From Desulfurococcaceae archaeon (GTDB taxonomy: Archaea > Thermoproteota > Thermoprotei_A > Sulfolobales > Desulfurococcaceae): a stretch of DNA of 64,000 bases. The stretch spans positions 10,760 through 74,759 of the forward strand of contig JAGDWH010000016.1 of assembly GCA_023269765.1 (NCBI GenBank), read 5' to 3'. A program made the position numbers and the translations under genes. The notes beneath the pieces were generated by a model. The model was not told where the DNA came from, did not search any database, and saw nothing but the letters and a program-made list of their open reading frames with translations. This document shows positions 1-8,796 of this stretch, piece by piece (the stretch's first letter is position 1; each line of letters starts with the position of its first letter).

Positions 1-156
1 ACACCAGCAGGCAAGGAATTAGAGCTCATTCCACTCAAGGTTTGGCAGTTGGCACCCGCTGGTAGAAAAGGTGTTAAAATAGGACTCTTCCAGGATCCCG
101 AAACAGGTAGGTACTTCAGAGTAAAGGTTCCGGACGAGTATCCGATTTGCGGATAA
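1..156 (+). CDS. creN7: Chromatin protein Cren7, C-terminal part (truncated by window start)
   Basis: The open frame enters from the left edge and ends at TAA 154-156. The 51 visible residues contain [25 protein letters not shown] and end PDEYPICG, which is the hallmark C-terminal three quarters of Cren7. Cren7 is a small, highly conserved DNA-bending chromatin protein found in Crenarchaeota, and its presence supports the taxonomic placement of the window. The start lies outside the window. Convergent with the glucan phosphorylase gene that follows. Confidence 0.93.
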   Translation, partial: TPAGKELELIPLKVWQLAPAGRKGVKIGLFQDPETGRYFRVKVPDEYPICG

Positions 157-178
157 ACAGGCGAGACGAGAATTTGCA

Positions 179-192
179 AATTTTCGTTTTTA
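179..192 (+). terminator. T-rich terminator of cren7
   Basis: A run TTTTCGTTTTTATT lies about 25 nt after the Cren7 stop codon. Archaeal RNA polymerase terminates at oligo-T tracts. There is no obvious stem, as is usual in archaea. It sits between two convergent genes. Confidence 0.45.
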
Positions 193-193
193 T

Positions 194-1747
194 TTAATGA
201 TTTTTGGCATCTAAACTCCCCTCCGGCTCAAGGTAGTAGCGCTTTAATACCCCCTTAATGTCGACCAGCTCTAGGGAAGTCTTGTGGGCATTGAGAGCTG
301 CTTCCCAGTACTCGTCCTTTTTATTGATGTAAATGTCGATTGCTTGAAGCAACTTGAACTTAAATTCTTCGTAGTCTCTCGCATCTATTAGTGCGGCTCT
401 GGGGTCTTCATAAATGTTGATGAAATCTCTCAAGTCGTCTCCAAAAAGCCAGCCATTATAGCCATCTCTTATAATTTCGATAGCGCCGCCATCTCTACTT
501 GAAACAACCGGTATCCCGTTGATTAATGCCTTCATGTAGCTAGTTCCACACGCTTCCCATCCACTGAACGGAGTGAACAGCCATATGTCGGAGGCTCTTA
601 CTAGGATCTTCGCTACATCTATGCTGTAGTCAGGTATGTAAACAACGTTCTTGAACTTCAACGAAAGCTCCTTGAAAACCTCAAGGTACTTGCGACCATC
701 AGGGTCTCGTGGATGCGGCTTACCCGATAGCACGTACATGGCATCGACATCGGAGTTTTCCTCGATAAATCTAGCAATAAAGTAAGGCCTCTTGTAACGC
801 GCCAATCTTCTGGCCCAGGTTACTACAGGCTTATCGTCAACCGAGATCTCGGGTTTGTAGAGTCTCAGAAGAGAAAGCAATTCTTTTTTCGCTTCACGTC
901 TTACACGTAGTAGTGTGCTCTTATCAATAGTACCTGACGAGTAGGCTTTGTAGAGCTCCGGGTTAAGCCACCTCTCTATGTATATACCGTTTGTTATTGG
1001 CTTCAGCTTATTAGCATAGCCGGGAAAGACCTTTGCTAGTATGTCTTTTTGCTTTTTAGACACTACAATAGCGATATCTAAGAACTTCAAAGCCTCTTCT
1101 GTCATATTAACGTGCTGTGCTACATCCACGTTGAACTCTCGCTTGAGAAATCTACCTGAGAAAACGGGGTGACCCCAGGGTCCTGGCGTGTGGATCACTA
1201 TTCTCATTTTCTTAGCGAGGTCTCTTAATTCGTAAAGCACGAGAGCAGTGTACGACTCTTCAAGGTCTATTACTGTAATGTTTTCTATGCCCACTCTCTC
1301 TCGAAGATAAGCTGCAGTGGCTTTTGCCAGTAGAGCGTACTTCAGAAACTTTTCTTCTTCGCTGTCTTCGAGATAAAGCCTATCTGTTAATTTGCGTGCC
1401 CATTCTGGACACACGGCTTCAAACAAAACCGCCTTGGCACTTTTGTATTTGTAGATCCATGGTATGAGGTAAACGGTTGCATTATTCAGAGTCACGGTGA
1501 GTTCGGGGTCTGGTGTGAGGTCTTCGTAAAAACTCTTACTCACGTCTTCGGGCACGAGCTCTACTTCGCCTTCTCGACTTACCTTTATTTTAACATAGCC
1601 ATGCCTGTAGAAGAGGGAGAAGACTAGGTAATCTAGGCCCATATCGCCGGCTGCATAGAACTTGTCTCCTTCGAGAACCCCCAGGCCCCCTGCGTAGTTA
1701 ACCGATTTTTCGAGCGCTATTTCAGGTGTAATGCTTACAATAACCAT
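194..1747 (-). CDS. glgP: Alpha-glucan phosphorylase-like glycosyltransferase (GT35 type)
   Basis: Predicted 517-residue enzyme of glycogen/maltodextrin metabolism. Near the N-terminus is YAGGLGVLEGD (residues 18-28), the glucan phosphorylase signature YSGGLGVLxGD. About residue 400 is a segment WEACGTSYMKALINGIPVV, matching the phosphorylase EASGTSxMK block whose lysine carries pyridoxal phosphate. The protein is much shorter than bacterial GlgP (about 800), as is typical of archaeal forms. The frame opens further upstream at 1795, but ATG 1745-1747 puts the conserved strand VIVSITPE at the N-terminus and leaves room for a promoter shared with the divergent peptidase gene. A glycogen synthase reading is less likely because the GT5 KxGGL motif is missing. 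Confidence 0.75.
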   Translation of the reverse strand: MVIVSITPEIALEKSVNYAGGLGVLEGDKFYAAGDMGLDYLVFSLFYRHGYVKIKVSREGEVELVPEDVSKSFYEDLTPDPELTVTLNNATVYLIPWIYKYKSAKAVLFEAVCPEWARKLTDRLYLEDSEEEKFLKYALLAKATAAYLRERVGIENITVIDLEESYTALVLYELRDLAKKMRIVIHTPGPWGHPVFSGRFLKREFNVDVAQHVNMTEEALKFLDIAIVVSKKQKDILAKVFPGYANKLKPITNGIYIERWLNPELYKAYSSGTIDKSTLLRVRREAKKELLSLLRLYKPEISVDDKPVVTWARRLARYKRPYFIARFIEENSDVDAMYVLSGKPHPRDPDGRKYLEVFKELSLKFKNVVYIPDYSIDVAKILVRASDIWLFTPFSGWEACGTSYMKALINGIPVVSSRDGGAIEIIRDGYNGWLFGDDLRDFINIYEDPRAALIDARDYEEFKFKLLQAIDIYINKKDEYWEAALNAHKTSLELVDIKGVLKRYYLEPEGSLDAKNH

Positions 1748-1812
1748 GATAGTCGACCAAAGGCGTGCATACCAGTTAGCGGCAGATAGTAGCAAGAAGT
1801 AAAAAAGTTTAA

Positions 1813-3483
1813 TTGCTCGAGGCGCTTTGTAAACTTCGCGAGCATGGGTTGGGCTTTGTGAAGGGCTCTATTAACAAATTATTTGAGGAGTATAGTAGGG
1901 TTCCTGTTAAGGGCTTTGTAGAAACTCTCTTGAAGAAGATAACTGCTTTGCACAGAATACAGGGAAGCAAAGGCTTGCTCGAAGCCATCGAGCTGGTCGC
2001 ACATGAGCTAGAAGGCCTGGGCCTAGATGTAAAGACATTCGACGTGCCTAGTAGTAGTGTTAAAGGCTTTATGGAAACGCCTGTTTCGTGGGATGTTGAA
2101 AGCGGGTACTTACGCATTAATAAAGGCAGCAGCGCTCTCTTCAGCTACGACTACCAAGACCACCCCACTCTCGTTGCAGCCCACTCTCCTCCAGGCGAGG
2201 GCTGCAGCGACATGAAATACTGCACCGAGGCCGAGAACTGCAGTGGTGATGCGGTACTTCTAGAAGCACCCGCATTTGCAGCCTACGAGCTTGTAGATGC
2301 AAACTTAGTGATACTATTCGATAGCAAGAGGTATCCCGAGGCGGTACCCTACAGCGGGTTATTTATTAAGAGTCAAGAAGTGAAGAAGAAACCCGTTGTC
2401 GTTAACATACCGTACACGGCGGCTCAAACACTAATATCTCTCTTGAACAAGGGCGCGAGCATAACTGTTTGTTGGAGTGTAAGGACTAGGTACCACGAAA
2501 GGCCGCTGAAAGGCCTAGTAGCGTATGCGGGCGGGGATCCAGGCGCGCTCTTCATTAGCCATATATGTCATCCAAAGCCAGGAGCGCACGACAACGCGAG
2601 CGGTGTAGCGGCAAATACGGCAGTAGCGAAGATACTGAGTGAGGCAAGCACGAGATATTCGCACGCGCATTTATTTGTTCCAGAATATAGTGGGACTATT
2701 TATGCTAAAGAACACCTGCCCTGGAATCCCGTTAGCGTTATAGACTTAGACATGGTTGGCTCTAGGCAGAATATTACCGGCTCTGTACTCAATGTAGTTA
2801 ACCCGCCGCTCTTTATGAAACCCGTCTCGGCTGCAAGCACGTATATCGCAATCAAGGTAGCCTTCGACACGACCTCTTCGTTTGGAGGATTCAGCCTTCC
2901 CAGCATTAGGTATTCTCAGACGCCTTACACAGCTGGAAGCGATCACGACGTCACGCTGGCCTGGGGTCTTGATAGCGCCATGCTCAACGAGTGGCCTAGC
3001 AAGTATTACCACACGGATATGGATGACATCGATTCACTATCCATAGCTAGCATCGCTAAGACCGCCGTAGCAGCGGCTACTGCAGGCTATTTAGCACTTA
3101 GCGTTGAGCTGAAAAATCGCATTGTTGCACACTATAAGGATTACCTGGCATCCTGGTATGCCATCGAGGCTATGAAAAAAGGAATTGACGTATCTGCTCT
3201 CGGAAAGGTTTTCGAATATTGGGGTAAAGAAGTCGTTATCAACGTGCTTGAAACGCCCGTGTCTTCGAGGTTTCTCTATAAGTCGCTCGGCTACAGCAAG
3301 TATATGAAGCTGAGAAACATTAAAGGTGCACACACTTACTTGTCCCTATATGCCCCACTGGCTTACATCAACGGCTTGAAGGACTTCGAAGAGCTTTACC
3401 AACTAGAGAACCTGCTACACTGGTCAGAAGAAGAAAAGGGAATTATAAGAGAAGCCTGGTTAACTATCAAAAGTAGCATATAA
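1813..3483 (+). CDS. M28-like zinc aminopeptidase (DUF4910-type)
   Basis: A protein of about 550 residues with the zinc-peptidase layout of DUF4910/M28 families: HICHPKPGAHDNASG (His and Asp ligands), VPEYSGTIYAKE (Glu), IDLDMVGSRQ (Asp) and a C-terminal YYHTDMDD (His). Between them lies an apical/PA-like segment. It probably trims peptides in the cytosol; no signal peptide is visible. The start is uncertain. TTG 1813 opens the frame but sits in the AT-rich stretch 1799-1814 that looks like the TATA box, so TTG 1852 or GTG 1858 (before KGSINKLFEEY) may be the real start. The next gene, pheT, follows within 10 bases. Confidence 0.75.
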   Translation: MLEALCKLREHGLGFVKGSINKLFEEYSRVPVKGFVETLLKKITALHRIQGSKGLLEAIELVAHELEGLGLDVKTFDVPSSSVKGFMETPVSWDVESGYLRINKGSSALFSYDYQDHPTLVAAHSPPGEGCSDMKYCTEAENCSGDAVLLEAPAFAAYELVDANLVILFDSKRYPEAVPYSGLFIKSQEVKKKPVVVNIPYTAAQTLISLLNKGASITVCWSVRTRYHERPLKGLVAYAGGDPGALFISHICHPKPGAHDNASGVAANTAVAKILSEASTRYSHAHLFVPEYSGTIYAKEHLPWNPVSVIDLDMVGSRQNITGSVLNVVNPPLFMKPVSAASTYIAIKVAFDTTSSFGGFSLPSIRYSQTPYTAGSDHDVTLAWGLDSAMLNEWPSKYYHTDMDDIDSLSIASIAKTAVAAATAGYLALSVELKNRIVAHYKDYLASWYAIEAMKKGIDVSALGKVFEYWGKEVVINVLETPVSSRFLYKSLGYSKYMKLRNIKGAHTYLSLYAPLAYINGLKDFEELYQLENLLHWSEEEKGIIREAWLTIKSSI

Positions 3484-3493
3484 GGGTGGTAAG

Positions 3494-5170
3494 ACGCCAG
3501 TAATTGAAATAAGCTTAAGCGATTTAGAAGCGCTTCTAAATCGCAGGCTCAGCATTGGTGATGTGTATAGGCTACTTGCCAAACTCAAATGCGAAGTTGA
3601 AGAAGTTTCAGGAGACAAAGTAATCCTTGAAGCCAGTAGCGACAGACCGGACTTGTTCAGCGTAGAAGGCATAGCAAGGGCTCTAAGGCCTTGGCTCGAA
3701 CTCAAGCCAAAAGATATCACGGTAAAAGATTCGAGCGTGAATGGCTACGCAGAAGAAATACCTCAGAGGCCTTACGTCGCGCTAGCTGTTGTTAGGGACT
3801 TAGTGCTTACTGATGAAGCAATAAAGCAAATGATGCAGTTACAAGAGAAAATAGCTGACACGTACGGCCGTAGACGCAGAAAAATAAGCATTGGAGTATA
3901 TGACTTAGATAAAATTAAACCGCCAATATATTACAAGCTCGCCGATCCTGATGAAACAAGGTACAGGCCCCTAAACGAGCCTAAAGAAATGACTCTTAGA
4001 GAAGTACTCGAAAAAACGGACAAGGGCCAGGCATATGGATATATAATAAAGGACATGGAGAAGTACCCAATACTTGCAGACTCCAGAGGCGAGGTACTCA
4101 GTTTAGTTCCGATACTTAATAGTGATGACTACAAAGTTACTGCTGAAACAAAGAACGTGCTAATAGACTCGACAGGAACGTCTCTTAATGACGTTGTAAA
4201 TGCTGTTACAATAATGGCTTATAACATTGCTGAGCGATCGCGAACGGGAATAATCGAAGTTGTAGCAGTCAACTATGTAAGCGGATTAGTAGTTAAAGCT
4301 CCCAGGATCTCTGCCGAGCCCATAGAAGTACGTGTCAGAGAAGTCAACAGGCTATTAGGTACATCGCTTTCTGCCCACGAAATCGCTGGGCTTCTCAGAA
4401 GGTTTTACTACGTTATTGAAGACCTAAAAGAAGACTCGCTAATCGTAAAGGCACCGGTTTACAGAATAGACGTCAAAACTTGGGTTGATGTCGCAGAAGA
4501 TGTTGCAATGGCATATGGATATGAGAGGCTTGGAGAAGAAGCAACTTCACTACCTCCAACACAGACCATAGGCAGGATTCATCCAATCGAATACGTCTCT
4601 AGAAAAGTGAGAGACATCCTGATTGGGCTGGGCTTCCAGGAAGTGGCTAATTACATGATGAGCAGCAGAGCAACACAGCTTCATTTGCTTGAAGTAGGAG
4701 ACAGAGAGATGTTCGTGGTGGAAAATCCCCGGTCAGAGAGGTTCGAAGGACTCAGGCTGTGGCTTGCGCCACAGTTGGTAGAAGTAGTGGCTGAAAATGC
4801 TGAAAAGGCGACTAAGTCCAAGTTAATGATCTTTGAAGTAGGAGATGTCGTTATTCCAGATGACACGTTTGAAACCAGTGCAAGAGTGGAGAGAAGAGTC
4901 GGCTTTGCGATAACGCACGAAAAGGCTACGCTGACCGATGGCTTAGCGTACGTTAAAGCCATGTTTTCTGAGCTAGGTGTTAAACCCTCCTTTGAAAAAA
5001 GCCATGTAAGCGGGTTCCTTCCCGAGAGGACGGCTGCAATAAAGGCTTGTGGCGGAGATGTAGGCTTCGTAGGCGAAGTGAATCCACAAATACTGCTCAG
5101 ACTCGGATTGAAGAATCCGCTCGTCATCGCTGAAGTAAGCCTGAGCAAAATTATAAGTAGCTGTTGGTGA
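3494..5170 (+). CDS. pheT: Phenylalanyl-tRNA synthetase beta subunit (apparent ACG start)
   Basis: Archaeal PheT of about 559 residues, partner of PheS (not in this window) in the alpha2beta2 enzyme. The B5-type region (RVREVNRLLGTSLS) and the C-terminal catalytic-fold-like core (YGYERLGEE, NYMMSS, ENPRSERFEGLRLWL, IFEVGDV) are present. The first usable ATG/GTG/TTG in frame is GTG 3563, but the 23 codons before it encode PVIEISLSDLEALLNRR, which matches the family N-terminus (MPxxDVSxxDLExLxG). The codon where Met is expected is ACG 3494-3496, with a GGTGGT Shine-Dalgarno-like run at 3485-3490. The nearest upstream in-frame stop is TAA 3461. The product call is firm; the ACG start is inferred. 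Confidence 0.9.
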   Translation, partial: TPVIEISLSDLEALLNRRLSIGDVYRLLAKLKCEVEEVSGDKVILEASSDRPDLFSVEGIARALRPWLELKPKDITVKDSSVNGYAEEIPQRPYVALAVVRDLVLTDEAIKQMMQLQEKIADTYGRRRRKISIGVYDLDKIKPPIYYKLADPDETRYRPLNEPKEMTLREVLEKTDKGQAYGYIIKDMEKYPILADSRGEVLSLVPILNSDDYKVTAETKNVLIDSTGTSLNDVVNAVTIMAYNIAERSRTGIIEVVAVNYVSGLVVKAPRISAEPIEVRVREVNRLLGTSLSAHEIAGLLRRFYYVIEDLKEDSLIVKAPVYRIDVKTWVDVAEDVAMAYGYERLGEEATSLPPTQTIGRIHPIEYVSRKVRDILIGLGFQEVANYMMSSRATQLHLLEVGDREMFVVENPRSERFEGLRLWLAPQLVEVVAENAEKATKSKLMIFEVGDVVIPDDTFETSARVERRVGFAITHEKATLTDGLAYVKAMFSELGVKPSFEKSHVSGFLPERTAAIKACGGDVGFVGEVNPQILLRLGLKNPLVIAEVSLSKIISSCW

Positions 5171-5240
5171 GGTTAAGTACATGAGGATGAAGCTTGGAAG
5201 GGATGACCTCAGGGGGATGAATTGACGGGCCTAGCTGACT

Positions 5241-6188
5241 CTAGTCAACGAGTTCTATTTTGACGACGGCTCCGCGGTTATCAGGATCAGCTACAAATAC
5301 TTCGGAATCGCTGAGCAGGGCCTTTATGCTACTTGCAATGCTGTGTGCCCTCTCTGCACCGCGCACTACGCCATAAACGGCGGGGCCCCAAGAGCTCTGC
5401 CCCACGCCCACCACCCCCGCGCTCAGAAGAGCATCTATAGCCACGTTCGAGTAATGTGCGAAGATTCCTCCTTGGTACTCCCTAAACATCAAACCAACTG
5501 TTCTTTGAAGCTCTGAAAGAGCCTTAGAGAAGGCATCAAAGTCTTGCTCGATAATTGCTGGTACTAATTCGTGAAGCAGCATAAACGAAGCACGCCAAAC
5601 AACTTCGGGCGCGGCGGGCTTAGCAGTCCTGAATATCTGGTACTCGAGGTGCTCGTCGAGGCCCTTCCCCTTGGGTATGATAACAACAAACTTCCACTCT
5701 TCCGGAAATGGAAGTCTCAGTAGCAGCTTGGGGAAGTCGGTTTGACGCCCTCTTCCAGCATCTACTACAAAGCCGCCATACATGTGAACATAGGTTCCAA
5801 CACCGGAAACTCTGCCCAGTTTAAGTAATTTAGCGATATCGATTATGCTCACGTTTGTGATTTCATTAGCTATTAACAGGGCTCGCGCTGCTGATAATAG
5901 TAGTTGCGTAGTCGAGCCAAGCCCCACGTGAGCAGGCGCACACTCTTCCACGATAACATGCCCTTTCTTGAGCTTCAGCACGTCTATAAGGGGTTCAAGT
6001 CTTTTTAACAGCTCCTCGCTACGGCAACCCTCGATGTGCAGGCCCCGATCCGGGTATGTAACAACCCTTGTCTTAGGTCTACTAATAGCTACTCCGGCCG
6101 ATACGTAGAGCCTGTACTCGTTATTGAATGGGTTCACCACGCCGAAGTGCAAGCGGGCGGGCGACTCGACGACGACTCTTTTAGGCAT
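5241..6188 (-). CDS. Beta-ribofuranosylaminobenzene 5'-phosphate synthase (GHMP family)
   Basis: Predicted first committed enzyme of (tetrahydro)methanopterin biosynthesis: p-aminobenzoate plus PRPP gives beta-RFA-P, CO2 and pyrophosphate. The N-terminus ESPARLHFGVVNP and the GHMP phosphate-binding loop ECAPAHVGLGSTTQL (about residue 100) are typical of this GHMP-kinase-fold family, as is the C-terminal GVVGVGQSSWGPAVYG. ATG 6188 is chosen because the frame's earlier start adds only four residues before MPKRVVVES. Alone on its strand here, convergent with pheT and downstream of a pseudogene. It implies a methanopterin-type C1 carrier. Confidence 0.85.
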   Translation of the reverse strand: MPKRVVVESPARLHFGVVNPFNNEYRLYVSAGVAISRPKTRVVTYPDRGLHIEGCRSEELLKRLEPLIDVLKLKKGHVIVEECAPAHVGLGSTTQLLLSAARALLIANEITNVSIIDIAKLLKLGRVSGVGTYVHMYGGFVVDAGRGRQTDFPKLLLRLPFPEEWKFVVIIPKGKGLDEHLEYQIFRTAKPAAPEVVWRASFMLLHELVPAIIEQDFDAFSKALSELQRTVGLMFREYQGGIFAHYSNVAIDALLSAGVVGVGQSSWGPAVYGVVRGAERAHSIASSIKALLSDSEVFVADPDNRGAVVKIELVD

Positions 6189-6379
6189 AGCCCTGAGCAC
6201 CCAACGGGTTCACGGCTTTTCAGCAATACACAATACACCCTATAGACTCGGTACGTTGTTTAAGCCTAAATATCACTGCGATTCGCGCTAAAGCAAGCGG
6301 CAACCAGCTTCTGCAAGGTGTTGCTGAAGCCCCACACTCCGAGATTGCACGCTTGGCCCTTCACTAGAGGCCGAGTCTG

Positions 6380-7445
6380 CAATAAAGCTTGCCTATGTCC
6401 ATAGGAATTCTTTTAGAAGCACATAACCCGGAGCAGTGCCTCTAGCTGAGGGCATTCCTACGTGATTTACCACTTCCTTGAAGGCTCCACCCGCGAGTCA
6501 GTTCGCTACCATGACGCATACCTGAGCAGTTTCCTTAACCAGGTTCGTGCTTTTCAGACCTCGCACTCTCTCGATAGGAGCGATTTCATCGAGCTTTTCC
6601 TCGAGCGCGTCTACGAACATACTGTTCTTTGAAAGCCTTCCAGACAGCAATATTACGAAAAGGGACTTAACGGAGGGAGGAGAGCGTAAACAGCCTTCAC
6701 TGGGTCCTCGATAAATGCTTCAAAACATAAGTGGGCGCCCCCATTCATGCTTCTAATCCACGCACTTACGTCGTCGGTACCGGCCATTTGTGTGCAACAC
6801 TTTCGGCTGTTGCGCGATTTCGAGATCCAAAGAATCTGTTGCAAAATGCCGAGCCTGGCATTAGCGTGCCACCTATACCGTCAACAACTTTGCTATCCTT
6901 TACTGCTACTACGGCAGCATATCTTTAACCTGCTTCGATATGCATGAATAGTCCGTGTTGCTCCTGAGCGAATTCATGTATGCCGAGGTAACTACTGCTA
7001 GCTTATCAGCCGTACCCATATCAATCTTGTCTATTCTATTTTGCGGTGTACAGAGACTGAGGGCAAATTTGTGATGCTGGATATAAAAACCCCTGAGACC
7101 TCTAGCTATAGAAAACTTTGCCATAACATAGTATATTCTGGCGCCCAGGACTCCGCGCTTCGCGGCGCCGACCATTTCCTCCTTTCTTGAAACAAAGGTG
7201 TAATATCAGTCTTCAAAGATGCAGGTGGAATGTCCGTTAAACGCATAACTTCAACGCCATAGCTGGACGGCAAAGCCATCAAGTTTAATTCCCTTAACTT
7301 AAGAAGTTCCTTGAAAAAGAATGTGCGGGTTTTTTCCGCGAGTTTAAAAGTGTTATAGCTCTCCTCGTAGTAAACTCTGTCATCGCAAAGTATGCAGATA
7401 TCAATGCTCTTAGTACCAGGATCTATGCTACTGACTCGTGGCAGG
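6380..7445 (-). pseudogene. Decayed DUF1464-type (acetate-kinase-like fold) gene
   Basis: About 1.2 kb without an intact gene. Read on the minus strand, pieces of one protein appear in order across all three frames. SIDPGTKSIDICILCDDRVYY (about 7428-7365) is the ATP-binding start of an ASKHA-fold protein. Then come GTADKLAVV (about 6985-7020), DGIGGTLMPGS (about 6855-6886), LLSGRLSKN (about 6630-6655), VRGLKSTNLVKETAQ, and LAGGAFKEVVNHVGM (about 6460-6497). An in-frame TGA at 6498-6500 replaces the expected Gly before LAGG, and several frameshifts separate the pieces. The order and spacing match the archaeal DUF1464 family as I remember it. No start codon survives near SIDPGT. The family name is recalled and not searched; the degraded state is directly visible. 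Confidence 0.6.
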
Positions 7446-7468
7446 ATCTCGCGCGAAGCAATCGCGGT

Positions 7469-8206
7469 CTACCTATCCACGTTTGTGCAGACATCAAGTA
7501 GCTCCCTCAAGTCACTAATGACCCCTGCTCTGAGCTCGGGTACGAAAATCTTTTTACCGCTATTCCTTTTTACGAGTATTCCAATAAAGCCGGCTGATAA
7601 GGCCCCGCCGACGTCTTCGACCACGTTGTCGCCTACATAAATTATCCTGCCTGGAGGAAGTCCAAGAACTCTGGAAAACTCGATAAATATTTCGCGGTCA
7701 GGCTTTGAAAAGCCAACTTCGTCCGAGAAGAGCAAGGCTTTGAAGTAACTTGCCATTCCCAGGCCCTCTAGCAGCCTTCTCGTCAGGCTACTGGGCCAAA
7801 AGAGAACATTTCCAATTACGCCCATTACCACGCCCCTTTCATAAAGTGCACTTAGTGCAGGCAACGTGTCCTCGTAGAGGAGCTCCTGCGCAGGTTCGCT
7901 GAACACATCAACCATGACTTCGAATAAAGTGCTTCTGGACACTTGTAGCCTTTCTGAGAGCATGCCCTGCGATATATCTAGTATTTCTCGTGGACCTAAA
8001 TGAGGCCTCGTCCTCCTCAGATCCCTTGCCTCTTTGTGAGTCTCGTTAATAATGCTTAGGACCTTGTTCTTGTCCTCTCCGAGAACTTTAGAGAACCGCT
8101 CTGCGAGTAACCCTAATAGCTTTTCTAGGTCGAGCAGGGTGCCCCAGATATCAAATCCAACAGCATAGCCGCACGGCTCAGCGCGGAAGTTTGTGCGGGC
8201 CTTCAA
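7469..8206 (-). CDS. HAD-superfamily hydrolase
   Basis: 245-residue haloacid dehalogenase-type phosphatase. Motif I is FDIWGTLLD (nucleophile Asp about residue 19; Trp replaces the usual second Asp, as in many small HADs). A helical cap follows, then GVIGN (motif II region), FSKPDREIF (motif III Lys) and IIYVGDNVVEDVGGA (motif IV Asp pair). The substrate cannot be told. The gene starts with TTG at 8206 inside the end of the mog/moaB-like gene (29-bp overlap), so the two are very likely co-transcribed. Confidence 0.8.
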   Translation of the reverse strand: MKARTNFRAEPCGYAVGFDIWGTLLDLEKLLGLLAERFSKVLGEDKNKVLSIINETHKEARDLRRTRPHLGPREILDISQGMLSERLQVSRSTLFEVMVDVFSEPAQELLYEDTLPALSALYERGVVMGVIGNVLFWPSSLTRRLLEGLGMASYFKALLFSDEVGFSKPDREIFIEFSRVLGLPPGRIIYVGDNVVEDVGGALSAGFIGILVKRNSGKKIFVPELRAGVISDLRELLDVCTNVDR

Positions 8207-8690
8207 ACCTGTCGACCTCCTCGATTAAATGCTCTACGACTTGAGCTAAGAGATCCAGCCCGAGAGACACGGCATCGGGAGATCCCGGTAATGCTACTGC
8301 AATTTTTCCGTCGTGAAGTACGCAGAGAGCAGTTCTAGTTAATATGGCCGGCCCTCCTATTTTCTCGTAAGCTAGCTTCCTGAAGATTTCCCCAAATCCA
8401 GGTAAACACCTCCACGAAACCCTCTCAATAACGTCTACTGTGATATCTCGCGGACCCGGTCCCGTGCCCCCGAGAAACACCAAGACCCTAGACTCTGCGC
8501 TTCTAAGTGCTTTCAGTATTTCCCTGTAGGAGTTTCTGACAACTACTTTGGAGCTGACGCAAAAGCCCTTAGTAACCAGTACACGTTTTGCGAGCTCTCC
8601 ACTAATGTCTTCTTGTAAACCCTCTGCAACGCTATCACTCACTACAATAATCTGGAAACAAGGCCTGCTCAACGAAAATCCCTCGAGCAA
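8178..8690 (-). CDS. MoaB/Mog-type molybdopterin adenylyltransferase-like protein
   Basis: 170-residue MogA/MoaB-fold protein expected to activate molybdopterin with ATP before metal insertion. Visible family motifs: VVSDSVAEG, FLGGTGPGPRDITVD (nucleotide/MPT-binding GGTG loop), PGFGEIFRKLAYEKIGGPAILTR and VALPGSPDAVSLGLDLL. It starts with TTG 8690; a TATA-like AGATAAATACTG lies at about 8708-8719, so the transcript may be nearly leaderless. It belongs to the Moco gene group on this strand although hypF and a 106-bp gap separate it from moaDE. Confidence 0.88.
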   Translation of the reverse strand: MLEGFSLSRPCFQIIVVSDSVAEGLQEDISGELAKRVLVTKGFCVSSKVVVRNSYREILKALRSAESRVLVFLGGTGPGPRDITVDVIERVSWRCLPGFGEIFRKLAYEKIGGPAILTRTALCVLHDGKIAVALPGSPDAVSLGLDLLAQVVEHLIEEVDRFEGPHKLPR

Positions 8691-8796
8691 GTACTCCTAC
8701 TCGCAGTATTTATCTGCATGTCGCTAAGCGCTGCTAAAAAACGTGACCCGGGCGTAGTTGTTACCCTACTTTTGAACCCCAGCTTTAAAAGGCCGG

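Noticed and set aside
5181..5238. Three GGATGA runs followed by CTGA after pheT, looking like a box C/D RNA
   Set aside because: None of the repeats fits RUGAUGA, spacing to the CTGA is 14 nt, no D' box is found, and I recognise no rRNA complement.
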